Assembly (NCBI RefSeq): GCF_021484805.1
Contig: NZ_CP090557.1
Span: 1-64,000, forward strand
Reading direction: 5' to 3'
DNA: 64,000 nt
DNA from: Tellurirhabdus bombi
Lineage (GTDB): Bacteria > Bacteroidota > Bacteroidia > Cytophagales > Spirosomataceae
Numbering within the stretch: position 1 is the stretch's first letter; the number at the start of each line of letters is the position of its first letter. Positions 26,419 through 34,238 of this stretch are shown here, one piece after another. A model generated the notes under the pieces. It made no database searches. It saw only the letters and a program-made list of their open reading frames with translations, and was not told where the DNA came from. The translations under genes were made by a program, and so were the position numbers.

Positions 26419-27654
26419 TCAGGTTGTTACGTTAGGCTGGTGTTTCCGCCCCGTGGCGTACTCAAACGCCCGTACGTATTCTTGCAGCACTTTATGGATA
26501 TTTACTTCGTCGCGAATAATTTGTAACGACCGTTCGCCGAACGCCTTCACTTTTTTTGGATCAGCCAGCAGCGAATCGATGGTTTGAGTCAAGCTATCAG
26601 CGTCGCCATTCTGGAAATAATAGCCGTTCTGGCCCTCACGCACCAGCCGTTTTTCGGTTCCATCAGCCACCGAACAAACCACGGGTTTGGCAAAACACAT
26701 GGCGTCGTTGATCGACAGCCCGCCCATCCCCGCCAGCACATAAATGGCCGACGCGTGCAGATAACGACCCAGCGACACGGCATCGTAAACGCCGCCGACA
26801 AACTTCACCCGGTCAGCTACGCCCCGCTTTTCCGCGTGTTGCTTCAGCTTCTCCTCCTCCGGTCCGTATCCAACCACCACCAGTTCGATGCCGGGGTATT
26901 TGGCCTGTAAGCGCTGTACTGTGTCGATGATCAAATCAACGCGTTTCCACTTCACCAGCCGACCCACGTGGACCAGCCGATAGGGATTGGGCGGCAGAAT
27001 CAGGTCTTCGTATCGAACCTGCTCGTAGGCTTTCAGCAGTTCGTCGGTGTCGGGCGAATTTGACGTAATGAAGATTTTTTCCTGCGGAATGCCGTAGCTG
27101 CCAATGATTTGCCGCGCTTCGTCGGTGTAATAAATATGAGCCGCCGCCCGGCGCAGATACACCCGACGGACAGCGGTTACGCCCAGAAACCAAAGGTAGC
27201 CTTTCAGGCTCATGTTGGTACTCAGGCTGAAATCTTCGTTCAGGTTGTGGCCGCCGTAGTAGTACTCTTTGACTTTGCCCCAGGTCGGAATATTGAACGG
27301 AATATCGCGGTTGATCAGCTTGATGCCGGTCGCTTTGAACCAGCCCCAGAACTCGGTACTCATCGCGAAATGCAGAATATACGGCCAGTTGACAATTAGT
27401 ACGTCCGGCTTTTCTTTTTCCAGAACTTCCTGAATCCCGCGCAGAAATGGTTTTTTATACCAAGTTTTGTATTCTTCCAATTCATACAACCGGAATTGGC
27501 GGCTCGATGTGTCTTCGTGTACGCCCGACCCAAGGCTCGCGCTTCGCTGGCCCGGTTTGATTAAAGCCACCTCGACGCCATACTCCGTCACCAGTTTATT
27601 TAAAACCAGCGTGAAGTAGTGCGGCAACCCAGCCATTAAGAAGCAAACTTTCAT
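26419..27654 (-). CDS. Glycosyltransferase family 4 (first gene of the leftward arm)
   Basis: This 411-residue GT-B glycosyltransferase has an N-terminal MKVCFLMAGLPHYFTLVLNK. The donor-binding domain has LVHVGRLVKWKRVDLIIDTV, ELVVVGYGPEEEKLK, VKFVGGVYD and a glycine-rich LAGMGGLSINDAMCFAKPVV. The last segment replaces the usual PSxxEGFP…EA motif with a GLSIND version seen in some family members. Acceptor and sugar are unknown. It heads the operon, 30 bases below a -7 box at 27684-27691. Confidence 0.86.
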   Translation of the reverse strand: MKVCFLMAGLPHYFTLVLNKLVTEYGVEVALIKPGQRSASLGSGVHEDTSSRQFRLYELEEYKTWYKKPFLRGIQEVLEKEKPDVLIVNWPYILHFAMSTEFWGWFKATGIKLINRDIPFNIPTWGKVKEYYYGGHNLNEDFSLSTNMSLKGYLWFLGVTAVRRVYLRRAAAHIYYTDEARQIIGSYGIPQEKIFITSNSPDTDELLKAYEQVRYEDLILPPNPYRLVHVGRLVKWKRVDLIIDTVQRLQAKYPGIELVVVGYGPEEEKLKQHAEKRGVADRVKFVGGVYDAVSLGRYLHASAIYVLAGMGGLSINDAMCFAKPVVCSVADGTEKRLVREGQNGYYFQNGDADSLTQTIDSLLADPKKVKAFGERSLQIIRDEVNIHKVLQEYVRAFEYATGRKHQPNVTT

Positions 27655-27683
27655 TTTATCTAGTTGCCCAAAATTGAATTTTG

Positions 27684-27691
27684 CAAAGGTA
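27684..27691 (-). promoter_or_regulatory. -7 box for the leftward polysaccharide operon
   Basis: The minus strand reads TACCTTTG, a full TAnnTTTG match, 30 bases before the GT4 start at 27654. No clear -33 TTG is found. Confidence 0.45.
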
Positions 27692-27753
27692 CAAAATTTA
27701 CCCCACCTTGCCTTTTCCTTTTTCGGGCGATCAGCCCAGGTCTAACGGCGCTT

Positions 27754-28617
27754 TTAGCGCAAATACGGATTAGGCGGAAATCTCAGCAGCTTATAACCCT
27801 GTTCCTCTAGCTTTTGCAGGACGCCGGAAGTTGGCGTTTTCTTGAAAATAACCACTGAATACGCCTCCGGCGGAACAAGCGTAGTAGCCGTTAATAAATT
27901 TCTGATTTGGATCTTACGCTGTTGTTTCTCAATGGTTGCAGCGGCCCCGACGTTGCCGGGATTGAACCCTTTATACGCCATCATCGGCAGGCCCAGCGAA
28001 CACGCCATTTTTTCAAATTCCCGGATGGAAATTTTGTGCACGTAGTTGCCTACGACCTCAAACGAATACTGGTTTTTCCAGATTTTTCGCAGCAAACCCG
28101 TATCGATTCGGTCCAGAATATTCCGTATAAAGAGCAGAATCGGCATCTGAATCACGGGGTCCACCGGTTCCTGGATAACAACCGCTTCTCGACATACGCG
28201 CAACATTTCGTAGAAACCAATGGCCGGGCGCGGAAAATGATGGTAGGCTTCCTTGCAAAACACGTAATCGAACGAATTATCCGCAAACGACAGCTTTTCC
28301 ACGTTTTCAACCGAATACTGCCGGATTAGCCCCGCCTCTTTCACCCGCTCCAGAATGGAATCGGTCAAGTCGCTGGCAACCGCCTCACAACGCTGGCGCA
28401 GAAAATAGGCCGCATCGGCGCCGTAGAGATCGCCGACCGTTAGCACCGACGTTCCCGGCTGAATCAGCGGCTGCGTCAGTTGCCAGAATTGCTGGTGAAT
28501 GAAATGTCCTACCGTTCCTTCCTGAAACAGGGAATAATCGGCACCGCCCGCTTCCAGACCCGCCGATACGCGCTTGATGTGGTCTTCATGGGCTTTGTAA
28601 CTATCGTTTGTAATCAT
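27754..28617 (-). CDS. Class I SAM-dependent methyltransferase
   Basis: This methyltransferase of about 287 residues contains GTSVLTVGDLYGADAAYFLR (degenerate motif I), AVASDLTDSILERV, VEKLSFADNSFDYVFCKEAY, and MLRVCREAVVIQEPVDPVIQ. The chemistry is SAM-dependent methyl transfer; the substrate is unknown. The ATG at 28617 is preferred over an in-frame start at 28635, which would lie at or before the predicted transcription start set by the -7 box at 28641-28648. It is transcribed away from the FkbM gene and is separated from the leftward operon by about 100 bases. Confidence 0.82.
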   Translation of the reverse strand: MITNDSYKAHEDHIKRVSAGLEAGGADYSLFQEGTVGHFIHQQFWQLTQPLIQPGTSVLTVGDLYGADAAYFLRQRCEAVASDLTDSILERVKEAGLIRQYSVENVEKLSFADNSFDYVFCKEAYHHFPRPAIGFYEMLRVCREAVVIQEPVDPVIQMPILLFIRNILDRIDTGLLRKIWKNQYSFEVVGNYVHKISIREFEKMACSLGLPMMAYKGFNPGNVGAAATIEKQQRKIQIRNLLTATTLVPPEAYSVVIFKKTPTSGVLQKLEEQGYKLLRFPPNPYLR

Positions 28618-28640
28618 GTCCAACACAACGTGCAAGGATA

Positions 28641-28648
28641 CAAAGGTA
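28641..28648 (-). promoter_or_regulatory. -7 box for the methyltransferase gene
   Basis: The minus strand reads TACCTTTG, identical to the box before the GT4 operon, 24 bases before the ATG at 28617. No -33 match is clear. Confidence 0.45.
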
Positions 28649-28737
28649 GAACGGAGTTGCGACGTATTTACGATTCAGCCGACTTTTTAGCCATCCGCAC
28701 CGCTATTTTCCCAGTAGGGCAAGTGCGGCGGTTTCCG

Positions 28738-28745
28738 TACTTTTG
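28738..28745 (+). promoter_or_regulatory. -7 box immediately before the FkbM gene
   Basis: TACTTTTG is a full TAnnTTTG match ending only four bases before the ATG at 28750. The transcript would begin at or next to the start codon, that is, leaderless. No -33 TTG is clear. Confidence 0.45.
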
Positions 28746-28749
28746 CGCC

Positions 28750-29562
28750 ATGCTCTTATTTCGCTTTTTGTTTAAAGATGCTTTCCGGGCACTCATTTCA
28801 CCGACTGGCCGCACTTTTCTTTGGCTGTTGCTGGTTTATGGAGGTCGTAAACGCTTCTCCCGCCAGCTTGTTCGCTTTAGCCGCTATCAGCTCGAAGTGC
28901 CTGACGCGCTGTCTTTTGTCTGGCAGTACAAAGAAATTTATACCGACGAACTCTACTATTTCAAGCCGGGCAGCAGCCAGCCTGTAATCATCGACTGCGG
29001 AGCTAACATTGGCATGAGCGTGACTTATTTCCGTGAACGTTACCCACAAGCCCGCATCATCACGTTTGAGGCGGACCCGGTGATTGGGAAAATCCTGCAA
29101 CAAAACCTGCAAACGAACGGCATTTCGGGCGTTGAAGTCGTGAACAAAGCGGTCTGGACCGACGATCAAGGCGTTTCGTTTGGTAGCGAAGCGGCTGATT
29201 CTTCGTCTATTTTTTCGACCGAAACCAAAAATATTGTTCCTTCAGTTCGATTGCGGGATTACCTGCTCCGCGAATCTCGCATTGATTTATTAAAAATTGA
29301 CATTGAAGGTGCCGAAACCGCCGTGCTGGAAGACTGCCGCGACGTGCTCAATCGAGTTAACCACCTTTTTGTGGAATTTCATTCGTACATCGGTCATCCG
29401 CAAACGCTGGCGACCGTCATGACGATTCTGGAGGAAGCGGGTTTCCGGTATTATCTGGACACCAACCAGCACCGCCGCCGTTCGCCGTTCATTGATTTTC
29501 GCTATCCGGGTAGTGCCGTGATGGATTTACAGCTAAATATCCATGCATGGCGCGAAAACTGA
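28750..29562 (+). CDS. FkbM family methyltransferase
   Basis: This protein of about 270 residues has a hydrophobic N-terminal stretch (LISPTGRTFLWLLLVYGG). The FkbM SAM-binding domain follows: VIIDCGANIGMSVTYF, RIITFEADPVIGKILQQN, VVNKAVW, and LLKIDIEGAETAVLEDC. FkbM enzymes methylate sugar or polyketide hydroxyls. The open frame extends back to 28480 into the divergent methyltransferase gene, but the family domain begins after the ATG at 28750. Its end overlaps the following glycosyltransferase by 16 bases. Confidence 0.87.
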   Translation: MLLFRFLFKDAFRALISPTGRTFLWLLLVYGGRKRFSRQLVRFSRYQLEVPDALSFVWQYKEIYTDELYYFKPGSSQPVIIDCGANIGMSVTYFRERYPQARIITFEADPVIGKILQQNLQTNGISGVEVVNKAVWTDDQGVSFGSEAADSSSIFSTETKNIVPSVRLRDYLLRESRIDLLKIDIEGAETAVLEDCRDVLNRVNHLFVEFHSYIGHPQTLATVMTILEEAGFRYYLDTNQHRRRSPFIDFRYPGSAVMDLQLNIHAWREN

Positions 29563-30815
29563 ATATCCTGCAACTAAGCACCTATCATACATCGGGTGGC
29601 GCAGGCATTGCGGCTAGACGGCTTAACGAAGCGCTTGTGCGGGCGGGTCAGAATTCCTGGATGCTGGTTCCGCAAACGGACCGTCCCGAGCCTCACGTGG
29701 CCGGACTGGCCGAAACAACGCTAGAACGAAAAATGGCCTTTGCGCGCTTTGCACTGGATCGCCTGAGCTTCTGGCCTTACGAAAAAAGCAAAGCCGAGCG
29801 GTTTGCCTTTTCGCCAGCGCGGGTCGGTACGGACATTAGCCGCCATCCGCTGGTACAGCAGGCCGACATTCTGCACCTGCACTGGACACAGTTTGGTTTT
29901 CTTGGCTTGTCAGACATGAGCAAGCTCTTCCGACTTGGTAAACCCGTTGTCTGGACCTTGCATGATATGTGGGCGTTTACGGGCGGTTGCCATTATAGTC
30001 GGGGTTGTGCGCATTACCAAACCCACTGTCACCACTGCCCTTTTCTTCGCAATCCGGGAGCGCATGACTTGTCGTATCGCCTCTTCGAGAAGAAGGTCGA
30101 GCTTTACCACAACGCACCCCTGACGTTTGTAACCCCTAGTAAATGGCTTTCTAAGTCATTAAAAGTTAGCCATCTTGGTCAACCCTTTCCGGTGCATGTC
30201 TTACCGAACCCCATTGATTCTAACCGGTTCCAACCGGCGCAGGATCGGCAGGTAGTTCGGCGGCAACTGGGTTTGCCCCTCGACAAAAAACTACTTTTGT
30301 TTGGCAGCTTCAACACGCAGGACCCGCGCAAGGGATTTCGTTACATCCAGGAGGCGCTGCAATTACAGAAAGATCGATTACCAGACACAGAAATTGTTAT
30401 TTTTGGCAAATCAAATCCAGAAATAGTCAATGCCCTGCCGCTGCCCGTCACGAACCTGGGTTCGATTACTTCGGAAGAAAAAATGATTGCTGTCTATCAG
30501 GCCGCCGACGTCTTGCTCATTCCCTCGTTGGAAGATAATTTTCCAAATACCATCATCGAATCGCTGGCCTGCGGTACGCCGGTTCTGGGATTTCGGACGG
30601 GCGGGATTCCAGAGCAGATTATGCATCGGCAGACCGGCTATCTGGCGCAGCTTGCCTCTGCCGAGGATTTGGCGCAGGGGTTGCACTGGCTCCTAACCCA
30701 GGCCGATCTGCCCATCATGCGGCAAAATGCGGCGCGCCACATCCATTCGTGGTTAAGCTACGAAGCGATGGCTTCTGAGTTTACGGAGCTTTACCAAAAC
30801 CTGCTTAAAGCCTGA
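29547..30815 (+). CDS. Glycosyltransferase family 4
   Basis: This 422-residue GT-B enzyme begins LQLSTYHTSGGAGIAARRL. It contains the characteristic HDMWAFTGGCHYSRGCAHY followed by HCHHCP, a cysteine/histidine-rich insert found in a subgroup of GT4 enzymes. The donor domain has LLFGSFNTQDPRKGF, LGSITSEEKMIAVYQAADVL and PSLEDNFPNTIIESLACGTP with the catalytic-type acidic residues. Sugar specificity is unknown. It overlaps FkbM by 16 bases and is followed after 1 base by a GT2 gene. Confidence 0.9.
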   Translation: MARKLNILQLSTYHTSGGAGIAARRLNEALVRAGQNSWMLVPQTDRPEPHVAGLAETTLERKMAFARFALDRLSFWPYEKSKAERFAFSPARVGTDISRHPLVQQADILHLHWTQFGFLGLSDMSKLFRLGKPVVWTLHDMWAFTGGCHYSRGCAHYQTHCHHCPFLRNPGAHDLSYRLFEKKVELYHNAPLTFVTPSKWLSKSLKVSHLGQPFPVHVLPNPIDSNRFQPAQDRQVVRRQLGLPLDKKLLLFGSFNTQDPRKGFRYIQEALQLQKDRLPDTEIVIFGKSNPEIVNALPLPVTNLGSITSEEKMIAVYQAADVLLIPSLEDNFPNTIIESLACGTPVLGFRTGGIPEQIMHRQTGYLAQLASAEDLAQGLHWLLTQADLPIMRQNAARHIHSWLSYEAMASEFTELYQNLLKA

Positions 30816-30816
30816 T

Positions 30817-31566
30817 ATGCCCAAACTTTCCATTATCACCGTCACGTACAACGCCGAGCGCTATCTGGAACGGACCATCCGAAGCATCCTGGCCAATGGT
30901 CAGAGACCAGAGGTTGAATATCTGGTGATCGACGGGGCCTCGAAAGACGGAACCTTAGGGATTATCCGACAATATGAAGTTGTCATTCAACGCTGGATTT
31001 CTGAATCTGACCGGGGTTTGTACGATGCCATGAACAAAGGATTGCAGGCTGCCACGGGGGAGTATGTCTGGTTTTTGAACGCGGGCGATGAAGTCCACGA
31101 CAGCCAGGTTATTCCACAGCTACTCCGGGCTATCGATACGCAGCAGGCCGACGTGTATTACAGCGACGCCCTTTTCGTGAATGAGTCAGGACAGCCCGTT
31201 GGCCTTCGCTCCGAAATAACCCCGCATCGCTTGCCTAAAAACCTAACCTGGCGGGACATGGACATGGGTATGAAAGTATGTCATCAGGCGTTTATTGCCC
31301 GACGAATCATAGCACCCCAATACCCCATCGATAATCTCAGCGCTGATATTGACTGGGAAATTCGCTGTCTGAAAGCGGCTAATAAAATTGTTTATCTACC
31401 TTTCATCCTCTGTAAGTACCTGACCGGCGGACTCTCGGTGCAGCGGCATCGCCAATCGCTCATTGATCGCTTTAAGGTACTGGCCACGCATTTTGGCACC
31501 GTTCCCACTTTGTGGAATCACGCCCGGATCGTGATCAGAGCGGCTCGTAAACGACTGAATACCTGA
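30817..31566 (+). CDS. Glycosyltransferase family 2
   Basis: This 249-residue GT-A enzyme has LSIITVTYNAERYLERTIRS at the start and EYLVIDGASKDGTLGII. SDRGLYDAMNKGLQAATGEY and VWFLNAGDE carry the DxD-like metal site. This is the WcaA/WcaE-like layout of inverting transferases that build exopolysaccharide repeat units. It lies 1 base after the GT4 gene and 20 bases before the PAP2 gene. Confidence 0.92.
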   Translation: MPKLSIITVTYNAERYLERTIRSILANGQRPEVEYLVIDGASKDGTLGIIRQYEVVIQRWISESDRGLYDAMNKGLQAATGEYVWFLNAGDEVHDSQVIPQLLRAIDTQQADVYYSDALFVNESGQPVGLRSEITPHRLPKNLTWRDMDMGMKVCHQAFIARRIIAPQYPIDNLSADIDWEIRCLKAANKIVYLPFILCKYLTGGLSVQRHRQSLIDRFKVLATHFGTVPTLWNHARIVIRAARKRLNT

Positions 31567-31586
31567 TTCTTTTACCAACGTTATTT

Positions 31587-32282
31587 ATGTCCCTACAAAA
31601 CATTCATCTTAAGTTTCCGCTTCTTCTTCTGTTCTGGCTCACGTTGCTTCGCACGTTTGCCCAACCCATTGCCACTGATACGACTGCTTTTGAACGAAAT
31701 AGTCTTCAGCACCGTATTCCATTAAAGGCGTTCATTATTCCTTCCGTCCTGATTGGTGGTGGTGTAGCCTTGCTGGATAGCCGCACCCGCGAGCCTTTCC
31801 AGACCATGAATGTTGTCACCCACCTCGACGATTATCTGGTTGTTAGTCCGTATGCTTTGCGAGTAGGTTTGCAGGTTGCCGGCGTCAAACCCAATATCAA
31901 GCTGGGCGATGAAATTGCCGTTACGATTGTGGCAAACGTGCTGGCAGGCGGCGTTACCGAAGGGCTGAAGCGAACGGTTGGCTCCCTCCGCCCGAATGGC
32001 GAAGACCGAAAATCGTTTCCTTCTGGCCACGCTGCCATTTCATTTACCGGTGCGGAGCTGCTGCACCAGGCTTATCGGCATAAAAGTCCCTGGATTAGCG
32101 TGGCCGGGTATACCTTAGCAACGGCAACCAGCGTTTTACGAGTAGCCAATCTACATCACCACTGGGGCGACGTATTAGCCGGCGCCGGAATCGGAATTGC
32201 TTCTGTTAAACTAACTTATCTTGCTTATCCACTCGTAAAAAAGCAGTTTAGCCGACACAGGAAGCAACGTGTTAAAGATTAA
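31587..32282 (+). CDS. PAP2-family phosphatase
   Basis: This 231-residue protein has an N-terminal signal or membrane segment (FPLLLLFWLTLLRTFAQ). The three PAP2 motifs follow: KRTVGSLRP, FPSGHAAISFTGAELL and LRVANLHHHWGDV, with catalytic histidines in the last two. Such enzymes dephosphorylate lipid phosphates, for example undecaprenyl pyrophosphate or lipid A phosphates, on the outer face of the inner membrane or in the periplasm. Position at the end of the rightward arm suggests recycling of the glycan carrier lipid, but that is inference. Confidence 0.88.
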   Translation: MSLQNIHLKFPLLLLFWLTLLRTFAQPIATDTTAFERNSLQHRIPLKAFIIPSVLIGGGVALLDSRTREPFQTMNVVTHLDDYLVVSPYALRVGLQVAGVKPNIKLGDEIAVTIVANVLAGGVTEGLKRTVGSLRPNGEDRKSFPSGHAAISFTGAELLHQAYRHKSPWISVAGYTLATATSVLRVANLHHHWGDVLAGAGIGIASVKLTYLAYPLVKKQFSRHRKQRVKD

Positions 32283-32314
32283 TCTTCGATGAATTTTCCA
32301 TTTCCTTGAAGAGA

Positions 32315-32348
32315 TTTGTCGATTAATACCAAAATGAAAATAAATTTG
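32315..32348 (+). promoter_or_regulatory. Promoter of pfkA
   Basis: TTTG (32315-32318), 22 bases, then TAAATTTG (32341-32348) is a full consensus match. The predicted start near 32355 leaves a leader of about 60 bases. Confidence 0.65.
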
Positions 32349-32414
32349 CGGCTCATTTAGGAGAAACCAACGATTCTTCTTTTGTATATCCTGAACTTAA
32401 AATAGAATTAAATC

Positions 32415-33389
32415 ATGAAGCGTATAGCTGTTTTTACTTCCGGCGGTGACGCACCTGGTATGAATGCCTGCATCCGGGCAGTTGTTCGGGGGGCAGTTTA
32501 CCATGGAATCGAAGTGTTCGGCGTTCGGCGGGGCTACAACGGAATGATAAACGGCGATATTTTCCAGATGACCTCTCATTCGGTTAGCAACATTGTTCAA
32601 CGGGGCGGTACGATTCTGAAATCGGCCCGAAGCAAGGAGTTTATGACACCCGAAGGTCGCCGCAAAGCATTTGAACAACTGCAAAAAAATAATATTGAAG
32701 GGCTGGTAGCGATTGGTGGAAACGGTACGTTTACAGGTGCCACCATTTTCTACGACGAATTTGGCATTCCAACCGTTGGTGCGCCGGGAACCATTGACAA
32801 TGACCTGTACGGAACCGATCACACCATTGGCTTCGATACCGCCGTCAATACCGCCCTGGAAGCCATCGACAAAATTCGGGATACAGCCGATTCCCACGAC
32901 CGCGTATTTTTCATCGAGGTAATGGGCCGCGACTCCGGTTACATCGCAATTCAGTCCGGTATTGCCGGGGGCGCTGAGATGGTGATGGTTCCGGAAGTAC
33001 TAACTCCCATTCCCGAAGTTATTGAAACGCTCAAACAAGGCTGGAGCCGCTCCAAGTCTTCGTCGATCATCATTGTGGCCGAAGGCGACGAAGAAGGAAA
33101 CGCCGCCGAGGTTGCGGAAAAAATCCGTTTGCACGTTGGCTCAGGAGTCGATATGCGGGTAACGACGCTCGGACACATCCAGCGGGGTGGTGTTCCTACG
33201 GCCTATGACCGCATTCTGGCGAGCCGGCTTGGTCTGGGCGCGCTGGAAGGCTTGATGAATGGGGAAAAGAACGTAATGGCGGGCGTCGTCAACAACGAGT
33301 TGGTTTACACGCCTTTCCGCGATACCATTCGTTTGCCCAAACCAATCAGTGAGGACATGCTGCGGATGGTGCGTATCCTGAGCGTATAG
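32415..33389 (+). CDS. pfkA: 6-phosphofructokinase
   Basis: This 324-residue group A phosphofructokinase phosphorylates fructose 6-phosphate to the 1,6-bisphosphate. FTSGGDAPGMNACIRAVVRG, GNGTFTG (nucleotide site), TIDND with the catalytic Asp, EVMGRDSGYIA and GHIQRGGVPTAYDR are all conserved. The single-domain length fits the bacterial tetramer. The nucleotide-site residues suggest ATP use, though I did not model this. It is convergent with the YdcF-like gene with a 1-base gap. Confidence 0.96.
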   Translation: MKRIAVFTSGGDAPGMNACIRAVVRGAVYHGIEVFGVRRGYNGMINGDIFQMTSHSVSNIVQRGGTILKSARSKEFMTPEGRRKAFEQLQKNNIEGLVAIGGNGTFTGATIFYDEFGIPTVGAPGTIDNDLYGTDHTIGFDTAVNTALEAIDKIRDTADSHDRVFFIEVMGRDSGYIAIQSGIAGGAEMVMVPEVLTPIPEVIETLKQGWSRSKSSSIIIVAEGDEEGNAAEVAEKIRLHVGSGVDMRVTTLGHIQRGGVPTAYDRILASRLGLGALEGLMNGEKNVMAGVVNNELVYTPFRDTIRLPKPISEDMLRMVRILSV

Positions 33390-33390
33390 C

Positions 33391-34161
33391 TCAGGCGTAG
33401 CCCATTAGCTTGTAAACGACGTACCCGACTAGCTCACGTAAGAGCTGGTAGCTGTCCCGGAAGGCCCCTTCAGAAGGTAGAATAAGGTTATCCGGCGTAT
33501 AAAGCCGCTGTTGGCCCATTATATCGGCGGAGTAAGGTACAACCTGGATTTGCTGTTTCTGAAAACAAGCCACCGCTCGTTGCATATGAAAGGCGGACGT
33601 GATCAGAACATATTCATTATCAGAGAACTTTTGACGGAGAATTGCCGCTGTAAAACGGGCATTTTCGTAGGTATTCAGGGATTTATTCTCCAGAATAATG
33701 GCATTCGCCGGAATGCCGCCTGCCTGTAGAAATTGCGCGGTTAATTTTCCCTCATTAGCGATCTCACGCGGAATAATTGGATCTCCGCCGCCGCTAATCA
33801 GGATTTTCTGGATTAGTCCCGCTTTGTACAACAAGAGCGCCTGCCCCATCCGATCGGCGTGATCGGCTAAAAAAATCCGGTTGAACGGTTTAATATCCGA
33901 GCGCATAATTCCTCCCGTCAGCACAATACCAATTCGAGGCTTTGTGGTCTTCGCCAGCGTGGTGGGCGGCACCTCCCACCACAGGGCAATTTCATTACTC
34001 AGAAATCCATTCCCCAATAAAAACCAGAGTCCAATCCCAAGCTGTAGCCAGCGGCGGCGATACCGCGGATTCTTCACCAACAACGCAGCCAGTAAGGTAA
34101 TGGTTAGCAGCCCAGCGGGCATGATGATGTAATACAGAACTTTAGACAAAAAGAAGAACAT
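33391..34161 (-). CDS. YdcF/ElyC-like (DUF218) membrane protein
   Basis: This 256-residue protein has two hydrophobic segments in the first 55 residues (IIMPAGLLTITLLAALLV and LQLGIGLWFLLGNGFL). A DUF218 domain follows: IGIVLTGG, DRMGQALLLYKAGLIQKILI, then SGGGD, NTYENARFTAAIL and YVLITSAFHMQRAVACFQKQ. Family members (ElyC, SanA, YdcF) are linked to envelope integrity in enterobacteria, with unknown chemistry. The domain is probably periplasmic. Confidence 0.88.
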   Translation of the reverse strand: MFFFLSKVLYYIIMPAGLLTITLLAALLVKNPRYRRRWLQLGIGLWFLLGNGFLSNEIALWWEVPPTTLAKTTKPRIGIVLTGGIMRSDIKPFNRIFLADHADRMGQALLLYKAGLIQKILISGGGDPIIPREIANEGKLTAQFLQAGGIPANAIILENKSLNTYENARFTAAILRQKFSDNEYVLITSAFHMQRAVACFQKQQIQVVPYSADIMGQQRLYTPDNLILPSEGAFRDSYQLLRELVGYVVYKLMGYA

Positions 34162-34201
34162 GAGAAATGCAGTAATCGGGAATTCTATCGTTTAAAAAGG
34201 G

Positions 34202-34209
34202 TAAATTTG
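34202..34209 (+). promoter_or_regulatory. -7 box for the TlpA-like gene
   Basis: TAAATTTG is a full match, 29 bases before the ATG at 34239. The -33 region is weak. Confidence 0.45.
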
Positions 34210-34238
34210 TACGTAAAATCTTACATCAACTAGTCAGG

